Shown piece after piece: positions 1-10,699 of a DNA stretch of 64,000 bases. Where the stretch lies: NCBI GenBank assembly GCA_900074885.1, contig FJUW01000017.1, forward strand, positions 7,933-71,932, written 5' to 3'. The notes beneath the pieces were generated by a model. It had not been told where the DNA came from. It searched no databases and was given only the letters and a program-made list of their open reading frames with translations. Positions within the stretch are counted from its first letter, which is position 1. Each line of letters opens with the position of its first letter. Origin of the DNA: Rhynchosporium graminicola. Lineage: Eukaryota; Ascomycota; Leotiomycetes; Helotiales; Ploettnerulaceae. The position numbers and the translations under genes were made by a program.

Positions 1-290
1 AAAGCTTTCTACGATAGAATTAATAATTACGACTACCTTAATAGTAATAAGGAGATAGACTAACGCTCGAGGGCGAGCTTTTTTCGGAGGGGGGGGTAGT
101 ATAACGACTAGTCAGGTTTAGAGGTCTCTCCCTATTAGTAGAAACACTTACTGCTAAGCGAGATTACACGAGTAGAGTTTAGAGGCCCCTTTTCATATAT
201 ATACTCCTATTCTCTCTCTACTTCTTCACTCCTTAGTTATAGATTCTCAAGTGATTCTTACTACTTCATATTCATAGTAATATGAGGTCT
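1..290 (+). mobile_element. 3' tail and LTR start of a degraded gypsy-type element
   Basis: The first 85 bases are AT-rich, RIP-altered sequence cut by the window edge. A G-rich polypurine tract (86-96) is followed by TATAACGACT at 100-109, which resembles the start of the LTR at 8,130. That layout is the classic 3' end of an internal region running into an LTR. The rest of the putative LTR does not resemble the 8,130-8,397 LTR, so it probably belongs to another family. I could not find its far end, and 290 is a rough limit. No coding content was seen. Confidence 0.4.
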
Positions 291-798
291 TATTACTCAG
301 GTAGTTTTGAGACCTTTCTAGAGCAAGCGTCACACTTTCTACTGCTTAGAAATATAATAACCTAGCTATATACGCGAGACTTTCGCCGAGTTTCGTAGTC
401 GATTTTAAAGCGCTATTATCTAAGGTAAAGTTAAAAAGAAGGAGTAGTTCTTCTATATATAGGATAAGATTATACTATTCTTACGCGCTTTAACTCTTAT
501 TATTAAACTAATATAGAATAAGGATTACGCTTCTATAGTTAGATCCTTACTTTCTTTTAATACTAAGTGTTACTATAACTTAGAATATACTTATCCCGAG
601 AAAGCTACTGCCTAGGTATAGCACTATAAGCCTACTATTACTACTACGACTACTACTAGTTCTACTTCTTACTAGTCCTTAAGCTTAGCTCCTCGATAAA
701 CTACTCCCGTACTATACGTACGTACTTCTATCCCGGTACGGGCTAGTACTCTCTCCGCGCTAAAACGCCTTACTACCTCGACCGGAGAACCCCTTAAG

Positions 799-840
799 TA
801 TTACGGTTATAGATAGCTCGGTTATATTAAGCTAGATTAC
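799..840 (+). pseudogene. Gag zinc-knuckle remnant, all ligands mutated
   Basis: The 14 codons have the spacing of a CX2CX4HX4C retroviral-type zinc knuckle. All four metal-ligand positions (1, 4, 9 and 14) now read Tyr, and position 6 is a stop codon. Each change is the transition expected from RIP: TGY to TAY for Cys, CAY to TAY for His and CAG to TAG for Gln. Confidence 0.7.
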
Positions 841-2054
841 CTTAACCTGCCTAAGGTTTAATTAATCAACGAATTTCCGGAAGAGGATTAAGTAACTAAG
901 GAAGTAGTAGAAGATATACCCTCCGAATCTAGACTAATACTAGAGGGAAATAACAAGGCTTAAGTAAAAACTCTTTCCTAGGTCTACATAAGTATGATCT
1001 CTCTAATCTAGACCTTAACTCCTTAATAAGAAGTAAGTAATTCATATACTCGACTATAGTTAGTATGAACAGGCTAGGAGTCTCTATGAATAGCTTAATC
1101 GATATCAGAGCGAACGGTTATTTGTTTATTAATCGTACTCTTACCGGATGACTATCAGGGGCCCTCGGTATTAAAATCGAGCTATTACCTTATTCTATTC
1201 TAATACGTAGTTTCTAATAGTCTATTAGAACTTATATTACTTATTTTATACGTTTATACTTTTCTATTAATAATAAGCGTATTTATAACTGCTCTTTTAT
1301 TCTCTTCGATTTAGGATAATAAGATATGATTATTAGTATTAAATAGATACGACGATTTCAGGTTAAGCTAGATACGCTCTACTATAAGCTACTATAGTCG
1401 GAACGCTATCTAGCTACTCTCTAATACGATAAGGAGATAATTATAACTTTATTACTTTATAAACTTAGTATTAATCGATCTTACTAAATCGACGCTAACG
1501 CGTAGGACTTAGCTATAAACTAGCTAGACTAACGCTAATTATACTAAACAGTAGCGATATAGTATATTAATATATCGTCCTTACCTTTTAACTTATTTCC
1601 GCTTATCGCTAAGGAATCCGAACCTCTTTCCGCTCTAAATTCATCGAGAAAGGTACTTGCGCCGAAACCCTACTATAAGTGCTCCTCTTAACCTCTAAGG
1701 ATCTAGAAACTAGTTCCGATTTACTAAATTAGTACTATAGCTTTTCACTTTAATATAAAATATAAAGGTTCTGAATTATTCTTTACTAGTATCTACGAGA
1801 TAGATCACTTCTTATAAGACTATCTAAATAACGACTCTCCTAAGGATCCCGATACTAAATAACTCGTAGCCGAAAAGCTACCAGAATAGTACTATACTCT
1901 TAAGGAAGCTTTTTCTAAGTAGGATTCTAATATTTTTCTATTATATTACTTATATAATTATAAAATCATTCTAGAAGAACTATTACCTAACGTATATTCG
2001 CTCTTATATTAATAATCTACAGACGAATTATAAGTAACTAAGGAGTATCTTATA

Positions 2055-2720
2055 GAGAACCTAGATAAGGGATTTATCGAATCTAGCTAAAGTCCATTTA
2101 TATTACATATAATATTAATTAAGAAAGCTAATAGAGGATTACGCTTCTATATCGACTATTATAAGCTTAATACGATCACTCGAAAGGATTCCTACCTAAT
2201 ACCTAGGATCGATAAGCTCTTAACTTATATATCTAAAGTAGTAATCTTTACTAAACTAGATATCCGAGTAGTATTTAACTATATCTATATAGACCCCGAA
2301 TCCGAGGAGTATATTACTTTCCGAACCTGATTCGGATCTTATAAATATAAAGTATTACCTTTCGGGCTCTATAACAGACCTAGTACGTACTAGCGATATA
2401 TAAATAATATACTATTAAACTACTTAGATAATTTCTATATAGCTTACCTAGATAATATTCTTATATACTCGGAAACGCTCTAAGAATATAAGGAATATAT
2501 TAAATTAGTACTATAACGCTTAATAGATACCGGACTTTAAGTAGATATTAAGAAAAGCGAATTCTATATTACTTAGACTAAATACCTTAGATATATTATT
2601 ACTATTAATAGAATCGAGCTAGATCCCGAGAAAGTAGTGCTATTAGTAGACTAGAAGTACCCCGAAACAGTAATAGCTATGAAATCTTTCTTAAGATTCT
2701 ATAAGTTCTATTATTAATTT
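2055..2720 (+). pseudogene. Gypsy reverse transcriptase remnant
   Basis: A readable frame gives the block FIES..SPFI, then KKANRGLRFYIDY.KLN and ITRKDSYLIPRIDKL, which is the standard gypsy RT palm region. The catalytic YXDD box is at 2,445-2,456 and now reads YLDN, because GATGAT became GATAAT (a TpG to TpA change). Several in-frame stops are present, so no active enzyme can be made. Confidence 0.8.
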
Positions 2721-3098
2721 ATTCGGAATTTCGGCCTTATTACTAAACCTCTCTTAGTGCTTACTCGGCCTATAGTACTATAGAATTTCACTAACGATTA
2801 TAAGAAGTCCTTCGACGATTTATATTAATAGCTATTATCGGTATAGAAACTATATTATTTTAACTCTAAATTATAGATTAAACTAGAAACTAATACTTCT
2901 AATAGTATAATAGCTAGAGTTATCTCCTAATTATATAAAGATAACTAGTAGTATCTAATTAGATTCTACTCCTATATTCTTAATAGATATAAACTAAACT
3001 AGGAGATCTACGATAAGGAGCTATACGCTATTATTAAGTCTTTCCGGAAATAGAGACCGGAACTTATATCTTTATAACGCTATACCGGCGTATATACG

Positions 3099-4761
3099 GA
3101 CTATCGATCCTTAGAATACTTTATAACTACTAAGGTCTTAATTAATAAGTAAGCTAGATAGATAGAATTCCTTTCCGAATTTAACTTTTAAATTATATAT
3201 ACGCTTAGTAAAGATAACGCTAAAGCTAATATCCTTAGCTATAGGGAATAAGATCTAAGGATATAGGAATAATAGAAATAGGATAGTAGATCTCAGGTTT
3301 TATTACCTCTAGATTACTTAGACCTTAGGATTAATACGGAACTAGCTAAGTATTATATCGATTAAATCAGTTATATATACCTAATATTACTAGGGACTAA
3401 TACGCTACTAGAACTCGTATATAACTCTTTTAATTTAATCGAGAAACTATACTAATTTAACTAAGAATTATTCTCTAATAAACGGAATATATTAGGAGAT
3501 AGTTATACTATTAATAATAGTTTACTACTTTATAATAGTCGTCTATACGTATAACGCTATACTCCGCTATATATCTATTTAATTAGCGAAGTCTACGATT
3601 AAGTTTCCTCCGCTTATCCGAATACTCGTAAGACTACCGAAATAATTTCTACTTATTACTACTAGAAAGGACTTATATCGGATATAAAATAGTATACTTA
3701 TAATTACTGCTCTTATTAGTACTCTTATCCGAAGTAAACGAAATAGTAAAGATTCCTCTACTTATTACTAGTACTTAGCTACCTTATATAGTACTTAACT
3801 ATAGATTTTAAGGACTTCCCGCCTAATAACTAAGGATTTAATAAGATATTAGTATTTATCGACCGCCTAGGGAAGGACTCTATATCGATACTATACTACT
3901 ATAATATCGATACCCGCGAGATAGTAACGTTATTTATCTAATAGATATATCGTTTCAGATATACCCTTAAGTTAATTATATCCGACTAAGGAGCTTAGTT
4001 AGTCTTATCCTTCTAATAAGAGTTTTACTATATAATTAGAGTTAAGATTAAGCTCTCTACCTCCTTCTATTAGTAAACCGATAGATAAACGGAGATTATA
4101 AATCGATATATTAACTAACGCTTTAGACCCTTTATTAATTACTACTAGAGTAACTAAAGCGAACTACTACTAATAATAGACCGCGCCTAAATAACCTTAC
4201 CTTATAACTCTATCGGTATAGCGCTATATACCCTTAAATACGATATACTACTACGGAATAGCTAGGACTAGAAGTAACTTACCGGATTAATACTATAAGA
4301 GAAGCTTAACTATACTAATACTAAATCCTTAGCTAAATATACTAAATCCGCTATCGAGGTTATAAAAGCTAATATACTAGCTACCTAGTATAAGATAAGC
4401 GCCGTAACTAACCCGAAACAGCGCGATATCGACTAAGAAGTTAGAGATAAGGTATTTCTCTCTATAAAGAACCTTAAGAATTACTAGCTAAGTAAGAAGC
4501 TATCTAGTCTCTAGGTAGGACTATACTAGGTCCTAGCTAAGATCGGATACTCTTATAAGCTAGATTTACTCCCGGGATCTTCTATATACGATATATTCGC
4601 CTCCGAATTACTCTTTAAGGACTCGGACGACCTATTACTAAGCTAGGAATTACTAAACTTACCCCTAGAGGTTATCGCTACTTAAGAAGAGTAAGAGTTA
4701 TAAGATATACTCGCTATATAGCTCCTAAGAGGTAATCTGAAGTATTAAGTTAGCTAGCTAA
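3099..4761 (+). repeat. Left copy of a 1,663-bp tandem duplication in pol
   Basis: This block covers RNase H/integrase and the start of the chromodomain. It repeats at 4,763-6,425 with a constant offset of 1,664 bases. The two copies look the same apart from three transitions close to the left end (near 3,129-3,138). A single ambiguous base (n, 4,762) sits exactly at the junction. Confidence 0.9.
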
Positions 4762-4762
4762 N

Positions 4763-6425
4763 GACTATCGATCCTTAGAATACTTTATAACTACTAAGGT
4801 CCTAACTAGTAAGTAAGCTAGATAGATAGAATTCCTTTCCGAATTTAACTTTTAAATTATATATACGCTTAGTAAAGATAACGCTAAAGCTAATATCCTT
4901 AGCTATAGGGAATAAGATCTAAGGATATAGGAATAATAGAAATAGGATAGTAGATCTCAGGTTTTATTACCTCTAGATTACTTAGACCTTAGGATTAATA
5001 CGGAACTAGCTAAGTATTATATCGATTAAATCAGTTATATATACCTAATATTACTAGGGACTAATACGCTACTAGAACTCGTATATAACTCTTTTAATTT
5101 AATCGAGAAACTATACTAATTTAACTAAGAATTATTCTCTAATAAACGGAATATATTAGGAGATAGTTATACTATTAATAATAGTTTACTACTTTATAAT
5201 AGTCGTCTATACGTATAACGCTATACTCCGCTATATATCTATTTAATTAGCGAAGTCTACGATTAAGTTTCCTCCGCTTATCCGAATACTCGTAAGACTA
5301 CCGAAATAATTTCTACTTATTACTACTAGAAAGGACTTATATCGGATATAAAATAGTATACTTATAATTACTGCTCTTATTAGTACTCTTATCCGAAGTA
5401 AACGAAATAGTAAAGATTCCTCTACTTATTACTAGTACTTAGCTACCTTATATAGTACTTAACTATAGATTTTAAGGACTTCCCGCCTAATAACTAAGGA
5501 TTTAATAAGATATTAGTATTTATCGACCGCCTAGGGAAGGACTCTATATCGATACTATACTACTATAATATCGATACCCGCGAGATAGTAACGTTATTTA
5601 TCTAATAGATATATCGTTTCAGATATACCCTTAAGTTAATTATATCCGACTAAGGAGCTTAGTTAGTCTTATCCTTCTAATAAGAGTTTTACTATATAAT
5701 TAGAGTTAAGATTAAGCTCTCTACCTCCTTCTATTAGTAAACCGATAGATAAACGGAGATTATAAATCGATATATTAACTAACGCTTTAGACCCTTTATT
5801 AATTACTACTAGAGTAACTAAAGCGAACTACTACTAATAATAGACCGCGCCTAAATAACCTTACCTTATAACTCTATCGGTATAGCGCTATATACCCTTA
5901 AATACGATATACTACTACGGAATAGCTAGGACTAGAAGTAACTTACCGGATTAATACTATAAGAGAAGCTTAACTATACTAATACTAAATCCTTAGCTAA
6001 ATATACTAAATCCGCTATCGAGGTTATAAAAGCTAATATACTAGCTACCTAGTATAAGATAAGCGCCGTAACTAACCCGAAACAGCGCGATATCGACTAA
6101 GAAGTTAGAGATAAGGTATTTCTCTCTATAAAGAACCTTAAGAATTACTAGCTAAGTAAGAAGCTATCTAGTCTCTAGGTAGGACTATACTAGGTCCTAG
6201 CTAAGATCGGATACTCTTATAAGCTAGATTTACTCCCGGGATCTTCTATATACGATATATTCGCCTCCGAATTACTCTTTAAGGACTCGGACGACCTATT
6301 ACTAAGCTAGGAATTACTAAACTTACCCCTAGAGGTTATCGCTACTTAAGAAGAGTAAGAGTTATAAGATATACTCGCTATATAGCTCCTAAGAGGTAAT
6401 CTGAAGTATTAAGTTAGCTAGCTAA
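4763..6425 (+). repeat. Right copy of the 1,663-bp tandem duplication
   Basis: This is a near-identical repeat of 3,099-4,761 that starts directly after the ambiguous base at 4,762. It then continues into sequence unique to the element's 3' end. Near-identity next to an N suggests two overlapping contig ends placed side by side, not a biological duplication. Confidence 0.9.
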
Positions 6426-6560
6426 GCTACGACTCGGACCTAACTTAGTATAACGCTTCCGACTTAATAAGTACTCTATATAAGCTTAGAGACTTCTATA
6501 CTATTAACCTAAGTAAACTTAAACTTCCGCGTAAACTAGATTAGTAGATTAAAGCTTAAG
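6379..6560 (+). pseudogene. Chromodomain remnant at the C-terminus of pol
   Basis: After the integrase tail (KIGYSYKLDLLPG near 4,529 and again near 6,193) the frame reads LLRGNLKY, a stop where Arg is expected, then LSYDSDLT and YNASDLISTLYKL. This follows the chromodomain pattern KYxVKWxGY...W.... The aromatic and tryptophan positions are partly lost through TG-to-TA changes. Such domains target integration to heterochromatin in fungal chromoviruses. Confidence 0.6.
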
Positions 6561-6639
6561 AAGATAGAATAGATAACTATAGTTACTTAGAGGATAATAA
6601 GCTATTATAGTTACTAGTATTAGAATTTATTACTAGGAA

Positions 6640-7870
6640 TAATCTCCCGATTATACTTTATAATAACACTATATCTAAAACTCTACTTCTTTAACTACTT
6701 CTACTTTATTAGCTTTCTCCCCTAAGTTCTCCGGAGCTTCTAGTAAATCTGGAATATCTAGAATTAGAACTACTATATCTAACTCCTTATCTAAATCTGC
6801 TAACATAGCCTTAGTAATAGACTAAGTATAATAGCTAATCCTATGGGCTTTCTTCTTTAGAGAGGGTCCGGGAGTATCTAGATTTAACGCTATCTCTGAA
6901 CTAGAAGGTAAATTCCTCTTTCCCTTAGTATTAGATATTATAGCCTTAAATATAGCTTTCTTCGTAAATTCCTATATAATATTATTTAATTCCTTCGTCT
7001 ACTTTAATACTATTTTAGCTATTAACCTAGACTCTACCGAATTAACTATTAGAAGATCTAAATCTTATATCGCGTTAGTATTATACTAGTATCTAAGGGT
7101 TTAAGATCGTAACTTACTACCTTAATAAACTCTAACTCCTTAAATATTTTCTCTATAGAACGCCTTAAAGCTTAAGTCTCTGCTAATTATATAGTAGTAA
7201 TCTCTAACATAGTAATAAGAGTAGTAGATTTCGCGAGACAATAGATCTGATTAATAGCTTTATAAGTAGCTATAATACTATCCTAATTTAGCTCCGCGTC
7301 TTTAGCTTCACTACTAGGAAGTAAACTAAATAAAATAGCATACTCCGTATTAATATAGTTAGGTAACTATAACGCGTTAGTATATATAACTACGTTTATA
7401 TTTAAGTAACTAATATACTTATAACTACTCTTTAACGCCGAATAATACTTATAAAGCTTAGAGTTAGGCTTATTAAATAAGTATAAGAGTTCTAAAAAAG
7501 GAGTATTATTATACTTTATCTTAAGGAAAGCGCGAATATATCGCAAGTAATATATACGATACGCCGCCGAAAGAGTACTAGCAGGAACTAGTAAAGGTAC
7601 TATAGGAGTTAGCGTTATAGATCCGTGAAACCCCTATACCGCACTTAAAACTATCCCTAGAACTAAGATAAGAAACTTACTTATATTAAGAGAAGAGTTA
7701 ATTAGGTTAATTAATATATAAGATTATAGTAGACTACTATAATAGTTAGTAATAATACCTACTCTAGGAGCTATATCGCAGTCTAAGGAGAATAAACTTA
7801 TAAGTTAAAGTAGTTATCACGATTAAAAAGGAAAGGCTCTAATATTAATAAACCCCTTCCTTTATATACC
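6640..7870 (-). pseudogene. Antisense accessory reading frame, copy 1 (unknown family)
   Basis: Between the end of pol and the 3' polypurine tract, the minus strand carries a long frame with only scattered stops. Readable segments include LSAAYRIYYLRYIRAF, NYINTEYAILFSLLPSSE, EITTI.LAET.AL and a C-terminal stretch with SLKKKAHRISYY and LLEAPENLGE. The same segments recur at 22,830-24,062 on the plus strand, and the C-terminal part recurs at 8,440-8,600, so this is a real repeated unit. Upstream in minus orientation, at 7,840-7,868, is a TATATAAAGG-containing block that is identical in the other long copy and looks like a core promoter. I do not recognise the product. It is not gag, pol or a typical env. 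Antisense frames in fungal gypsy elements such as Botrytis Boty are a possible parallel, recalled and not checked. Confidence 0.55.
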
Positions 7871-8129
7871 CTACGCCCTACTTAAACTCGACTCCTATTA
7901 TAAACAGATAAAGAAAATACAACTTACCGCCTAATTTAGAAGCTAAAACTAATATAGTACTATTATAGCGATATAACTAGTTAGAACCTGATAAAGAATT
8001 TACTGCTACTAAAGAGCGGCTAGCGCCTATTACGCGAATATCGACGAAAATAGTTATAATAAAAACTAATTCTAGTATAAACTATAACCTTCCGAGCTTA
8101 GGGTTAAGCTCTTCTTAAGGGGGGGGTAA

Positions 8130-8397
8130 TATGACGACAGCTTACCTAAATATTATATAAGAAGAAGGATAGATACTAGGGCCTAAGTTCATAGGTATCC
8201 CGGCAGAACTAGTATCCGACCCGGTATAGTATCGGACTAGTACCGGCATATATATATAAGGTGCTTTACACTCTATCTCTCTTCTTCTTCCTTCCTTATC
8301 TTTTTGTTTCCTTCGTAGTAGACTATATAAGATCGCTCTTAGCCTCCCTACTCGTTTATTCTTACTTGTATACCGCCTTGAGTCTTATGTCGTTACA
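8130..8397 (+). repeat. 3' LTR of the first gypsy element
   Basis: A purine run ending in GGGGGG lies just before TATGACGACA (8,130). The sequence ends TGTCGTTACA at 8,397. These termini are imperfect inverted repeats consistent with TGT...ACA LTR ends after RIP. A TATATATATAAGG promoter-like run lies inside (about 8,249-8,261). No second copy of this LTR was found in the window, so the boundary rests on the termini and the polypurine tract. Confidence 0.6.
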
Positions 8398-8439
8398 CTA
8401 TTATAGATATTAGTATAAAATTCATTTATAAAGGCTACT

Positions 8440-8600
8440 CTTCTAATTTTGGCTTATAATACTATGATATCTAAACCTATATATCTATAAAAACCTCCGC
8501 TTTATTAGTATTCTCTCCTAAGGCTTCCGAAGCTCTTAGTAGAACTGGAAAATCCGGAACTAGAACTACTTTATCTAAATCCCTATTGCTTAATATTACT
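8440..8600 (-). pseudogene. Accessory reading frame, C-terminal fragment (copy 3)
   Basis: On the minus strand this segment resembles the C-terminal parts of the frames at 6,640-7,870 and 22,830-24,062 (the Leu/Glu/Ala-rich SKELDK...LLEAPE...EN region). Only about 160 bases are recognisable. It abuts degenerate sequence that formerly joined the gag-like remnant at 20,511. Confidence 0.5.
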
Positions 8601-9194
8601 AATATTAAACTTAATATCTTTAGTATATCCCTTTAATATTTTTATATTTAGCTAATCAGTTTAATAAGTTATATATCTATCCTTATTTTAAATAATATCC
8701 TTATTTAGTATAAATATATAATATAAAAGTTTCTTCTTAACTAGTCTAAACTTATAGTTTATTATTATCTTATAATCTATAAAATTACCTATAGCTCTAG
8801 AGACTATTATAGCGTTAAGCGCTTATCCTTTGAAATAAACTATTAACAGTAGTTATTATCCTTTTTCTATTATATAAGGTTCTTTATTATATAAGTTCTT
8901 AAGCTCTTTATAGTTACTTATTAATAGCCTTATATCGCTAGAACCCTTTCGTTTTTTAATATCTTTGGTACTTCTAGAGCTGTATAATAGATATCGCTAT
9001 TATCCTCTATAAGCTAGAATATTAGTATCTATTTATAAGGCTTAAAATTACTATTCTCTTTTATATTATAATAAATACTATATAAATTAGTCTAATAGGA
9101 TAAAAAATTAATATTATATATTATAAGTAATTAATCTATAATATATCGTCTTTCTTCTTAATCTTTCAGAGTTCGTCTTTTGCTTATTATCTTA
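8601..9194. other. Degenerate AT-rich sequence, left flank of the outer gypsy insertion
   Basis: This is very AT-rich, CpA/TpG-poor sequence with no recognisable product. It ends in TCTTA (9,190-9,194), the 5-bp target duplication matched at 20,506-20,510. Before the insertion it was therefore continuous with 20,511 onwards. Confidence 0.6.
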
Positions 9195-9410
9195 TATGAC
9201 AGGTTATACCCGTTAGTATACTTAACGCCTGAGGCGTCTAGGCTAGTACCTGACTTATTATTATACATATACTAATACTACTACTACTAGCGGCCGTAGT
9301 ATTATCTTTTCTTTGAAGGGAGACTCCTATTCCTCCCTTCCCTCTTTAGTTAATTCTCCTCATAATATAAATAAGCTTTATATTATATACTTTATATTCG
9401 CCTTATAATA
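9195..9410 (+). repeat. 5' LTR of outer gypsy-2 element
   Basis: This 216-bp LTR begins TATGACAGG and ends CCTTATAATA. It is homologous to the LTRs at 10,126, 15,645 and 20,289, and in reverse at 22,576. Comparison of the copies suggests LTR ends of the form TGTGACGGG...CCCGTGACA. Confidence 0.9.
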
Positions 9411-10120
9411 TTAGAATTAACTCATTCCTGATATTCTTAATTAAACGAAAGAGGATCTGCTTTAGAGCAGTAGATAATACACGTGCGTAAGAAAGCTAGT
9501 ACCCTGGCCTTACTATCACTATATATACCTACTATATAGAGATAGACGCCTCGGACTATATATAGTAGATCCGGCTATTTACATAACTACTATATAAGTA
9601 GTAATAGAAGATAATACTACTATATAGGTAGTAATTATAATAACGCTAGAATATATAGTTTACGATAATAGAAGAATAGCCCCCTTAGTAACTATTAGAT
9701 ACCTTCGAGGCATAAAGACAATAAGTTACTAAGCTAGTAATATAATAAGTAAGTTCGATAGCTACTTTAGCTAGTAGGATCGAAGATATAAAATAACGAA
9801 ACGTACTACTAGTGCTACTAGTAGTATTAACTCTAAACGATATAATATAATCGATAACCCAGAAGCTTACTATATCTATAAAGTAATATATACTAAAACC
9901 CGAAAAGTTTAATGATATCGACCTAGCCCTATAATCTTAATTCGAGGGTATCCTATGAGCGAAGCTAGAGATCGATATTACTATTATTAGTAATAAGAGA
10001 GAACGAATATAATACGCGTTTAGCTATCTCTCGGGTAAAGCTATAGGCCGAATTTATTTATAGATAAGCTTTACTTAACAATAAGGGCAGTTAATAGTCG
10101 AAAAGCTATTTTAATAGATA

Positions 10121-10125
10121 GCTAC
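10121..10125 (+). repeat. Target-site duplication GCTAC, left
   Basis: GCTAC lies immediately before TGTGACGGG of the nested LTR. The same five bases follow the nested element at 15,862-15,866, where the interrupted gag frame resumes. Confidence 0.9.
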
Positions 10126-10342
10126 TGTGACGGGTTGCACCCGTTAGTATGCTTGACGCCTGAGGCGTCTACGCTAGTACCTGATGTATTATTATACGTG
10201 TTCTAATACTACTGCTACTAGCGGCCGCGGTATTCTCTTTTCTTCGAAGGGAAACCCTTATTCTTCCTTTCCCTCCTTAGTTAATTCTCCTTATAATACA
10301 GATAAGCTTTTATACTATATACTCTATATTCGCCCTATGATA
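10126..10342 (+). repeat. 5' LTR of nested gypsy-2 element
   Basis: This 217-bp LTR starts TGTGACGGG and ends CCCTATGATA. It is the least altered copy at the 5' terminus (TGTGACGGGTTGCACCCG) and is therefore the best guide to the original LTR end. Confidence 0.9.
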
Positions 10343-10411
10343 TTAGAATTAACTTATTCCTAATATTCTTAATTAAACGAAGAAGGATCTGCTTTCGAGC
10401 AGTGGACGATA

Positions 10412-10650
10412 TAGAGATAGACGCCTCGGACTATATATAGTAGATCCGGCTACCTTACCTACGAATACGTAAGAAAGTTAGTACCCTAGCCCTGCTATTA
10501 CTATACGTATACTTATAATATAGAGATAGACGCCTCGGACTATATATAGTAGATCCGGCTGCCTCACCTACGAGTACGTAAGAAAGCTAGTACCCTGGCC
10601 CTGCTATTGCTATACGTATACCTACGATTACGACGAATAGACGCCTTGGA
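10412..10650 (+). repeat. ~108-bp tandem repeat in the gypsy-2 leader
   Basis: The motif TAGAGATAGACGCCTCGGAC occurs at 10,412 and 10,521, and a diverged form near 10,629. This gives a unit of about 108 bases repeated roughly 2.2 times. The outer copy (about 9,536-9,660) has only one unit, so the number varies within the family. Confidence 0.75.
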
Positions 10651-10699
10651 CTATATATAATAAGTCCGGCTATTTATACGACTACTATACGGGTAGTAA

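Larger units (their letters stand above)
290..8397 (+). mobile_element. RIP-degraded Ty3/gypsy chromovirus-like retrotransposon
   Basis: Degenerate but ordered gag-pol features lie on the plus strand. They are a zinc-knuckle remnant (799-840), an aspartic-protease-like IDxxANG remnant near 1,100, reverse transcriptase (about 2,050-2,720), an RNase H remnant near 2,870, an integrase core (VFIDRLGKDS near 3,850) and a chromodomain-like segment (about 6,380-6,560). A polypurine tract at about 8,117-8,127 and an LTR close the element. Stop codons are frequent, mostly TAG or TAA where CAG or CAA would be expected. The order protease, RT, RNase H, integrase, chromodomain is diagnostic of chromoviruses. 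The element is inflated by a 1.66-kb internal duplication around an N at 4,762 and carries an antisense frame between pol and the 3' LTR. No matching 5' LTR was recognised. Confidence 0.8.
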
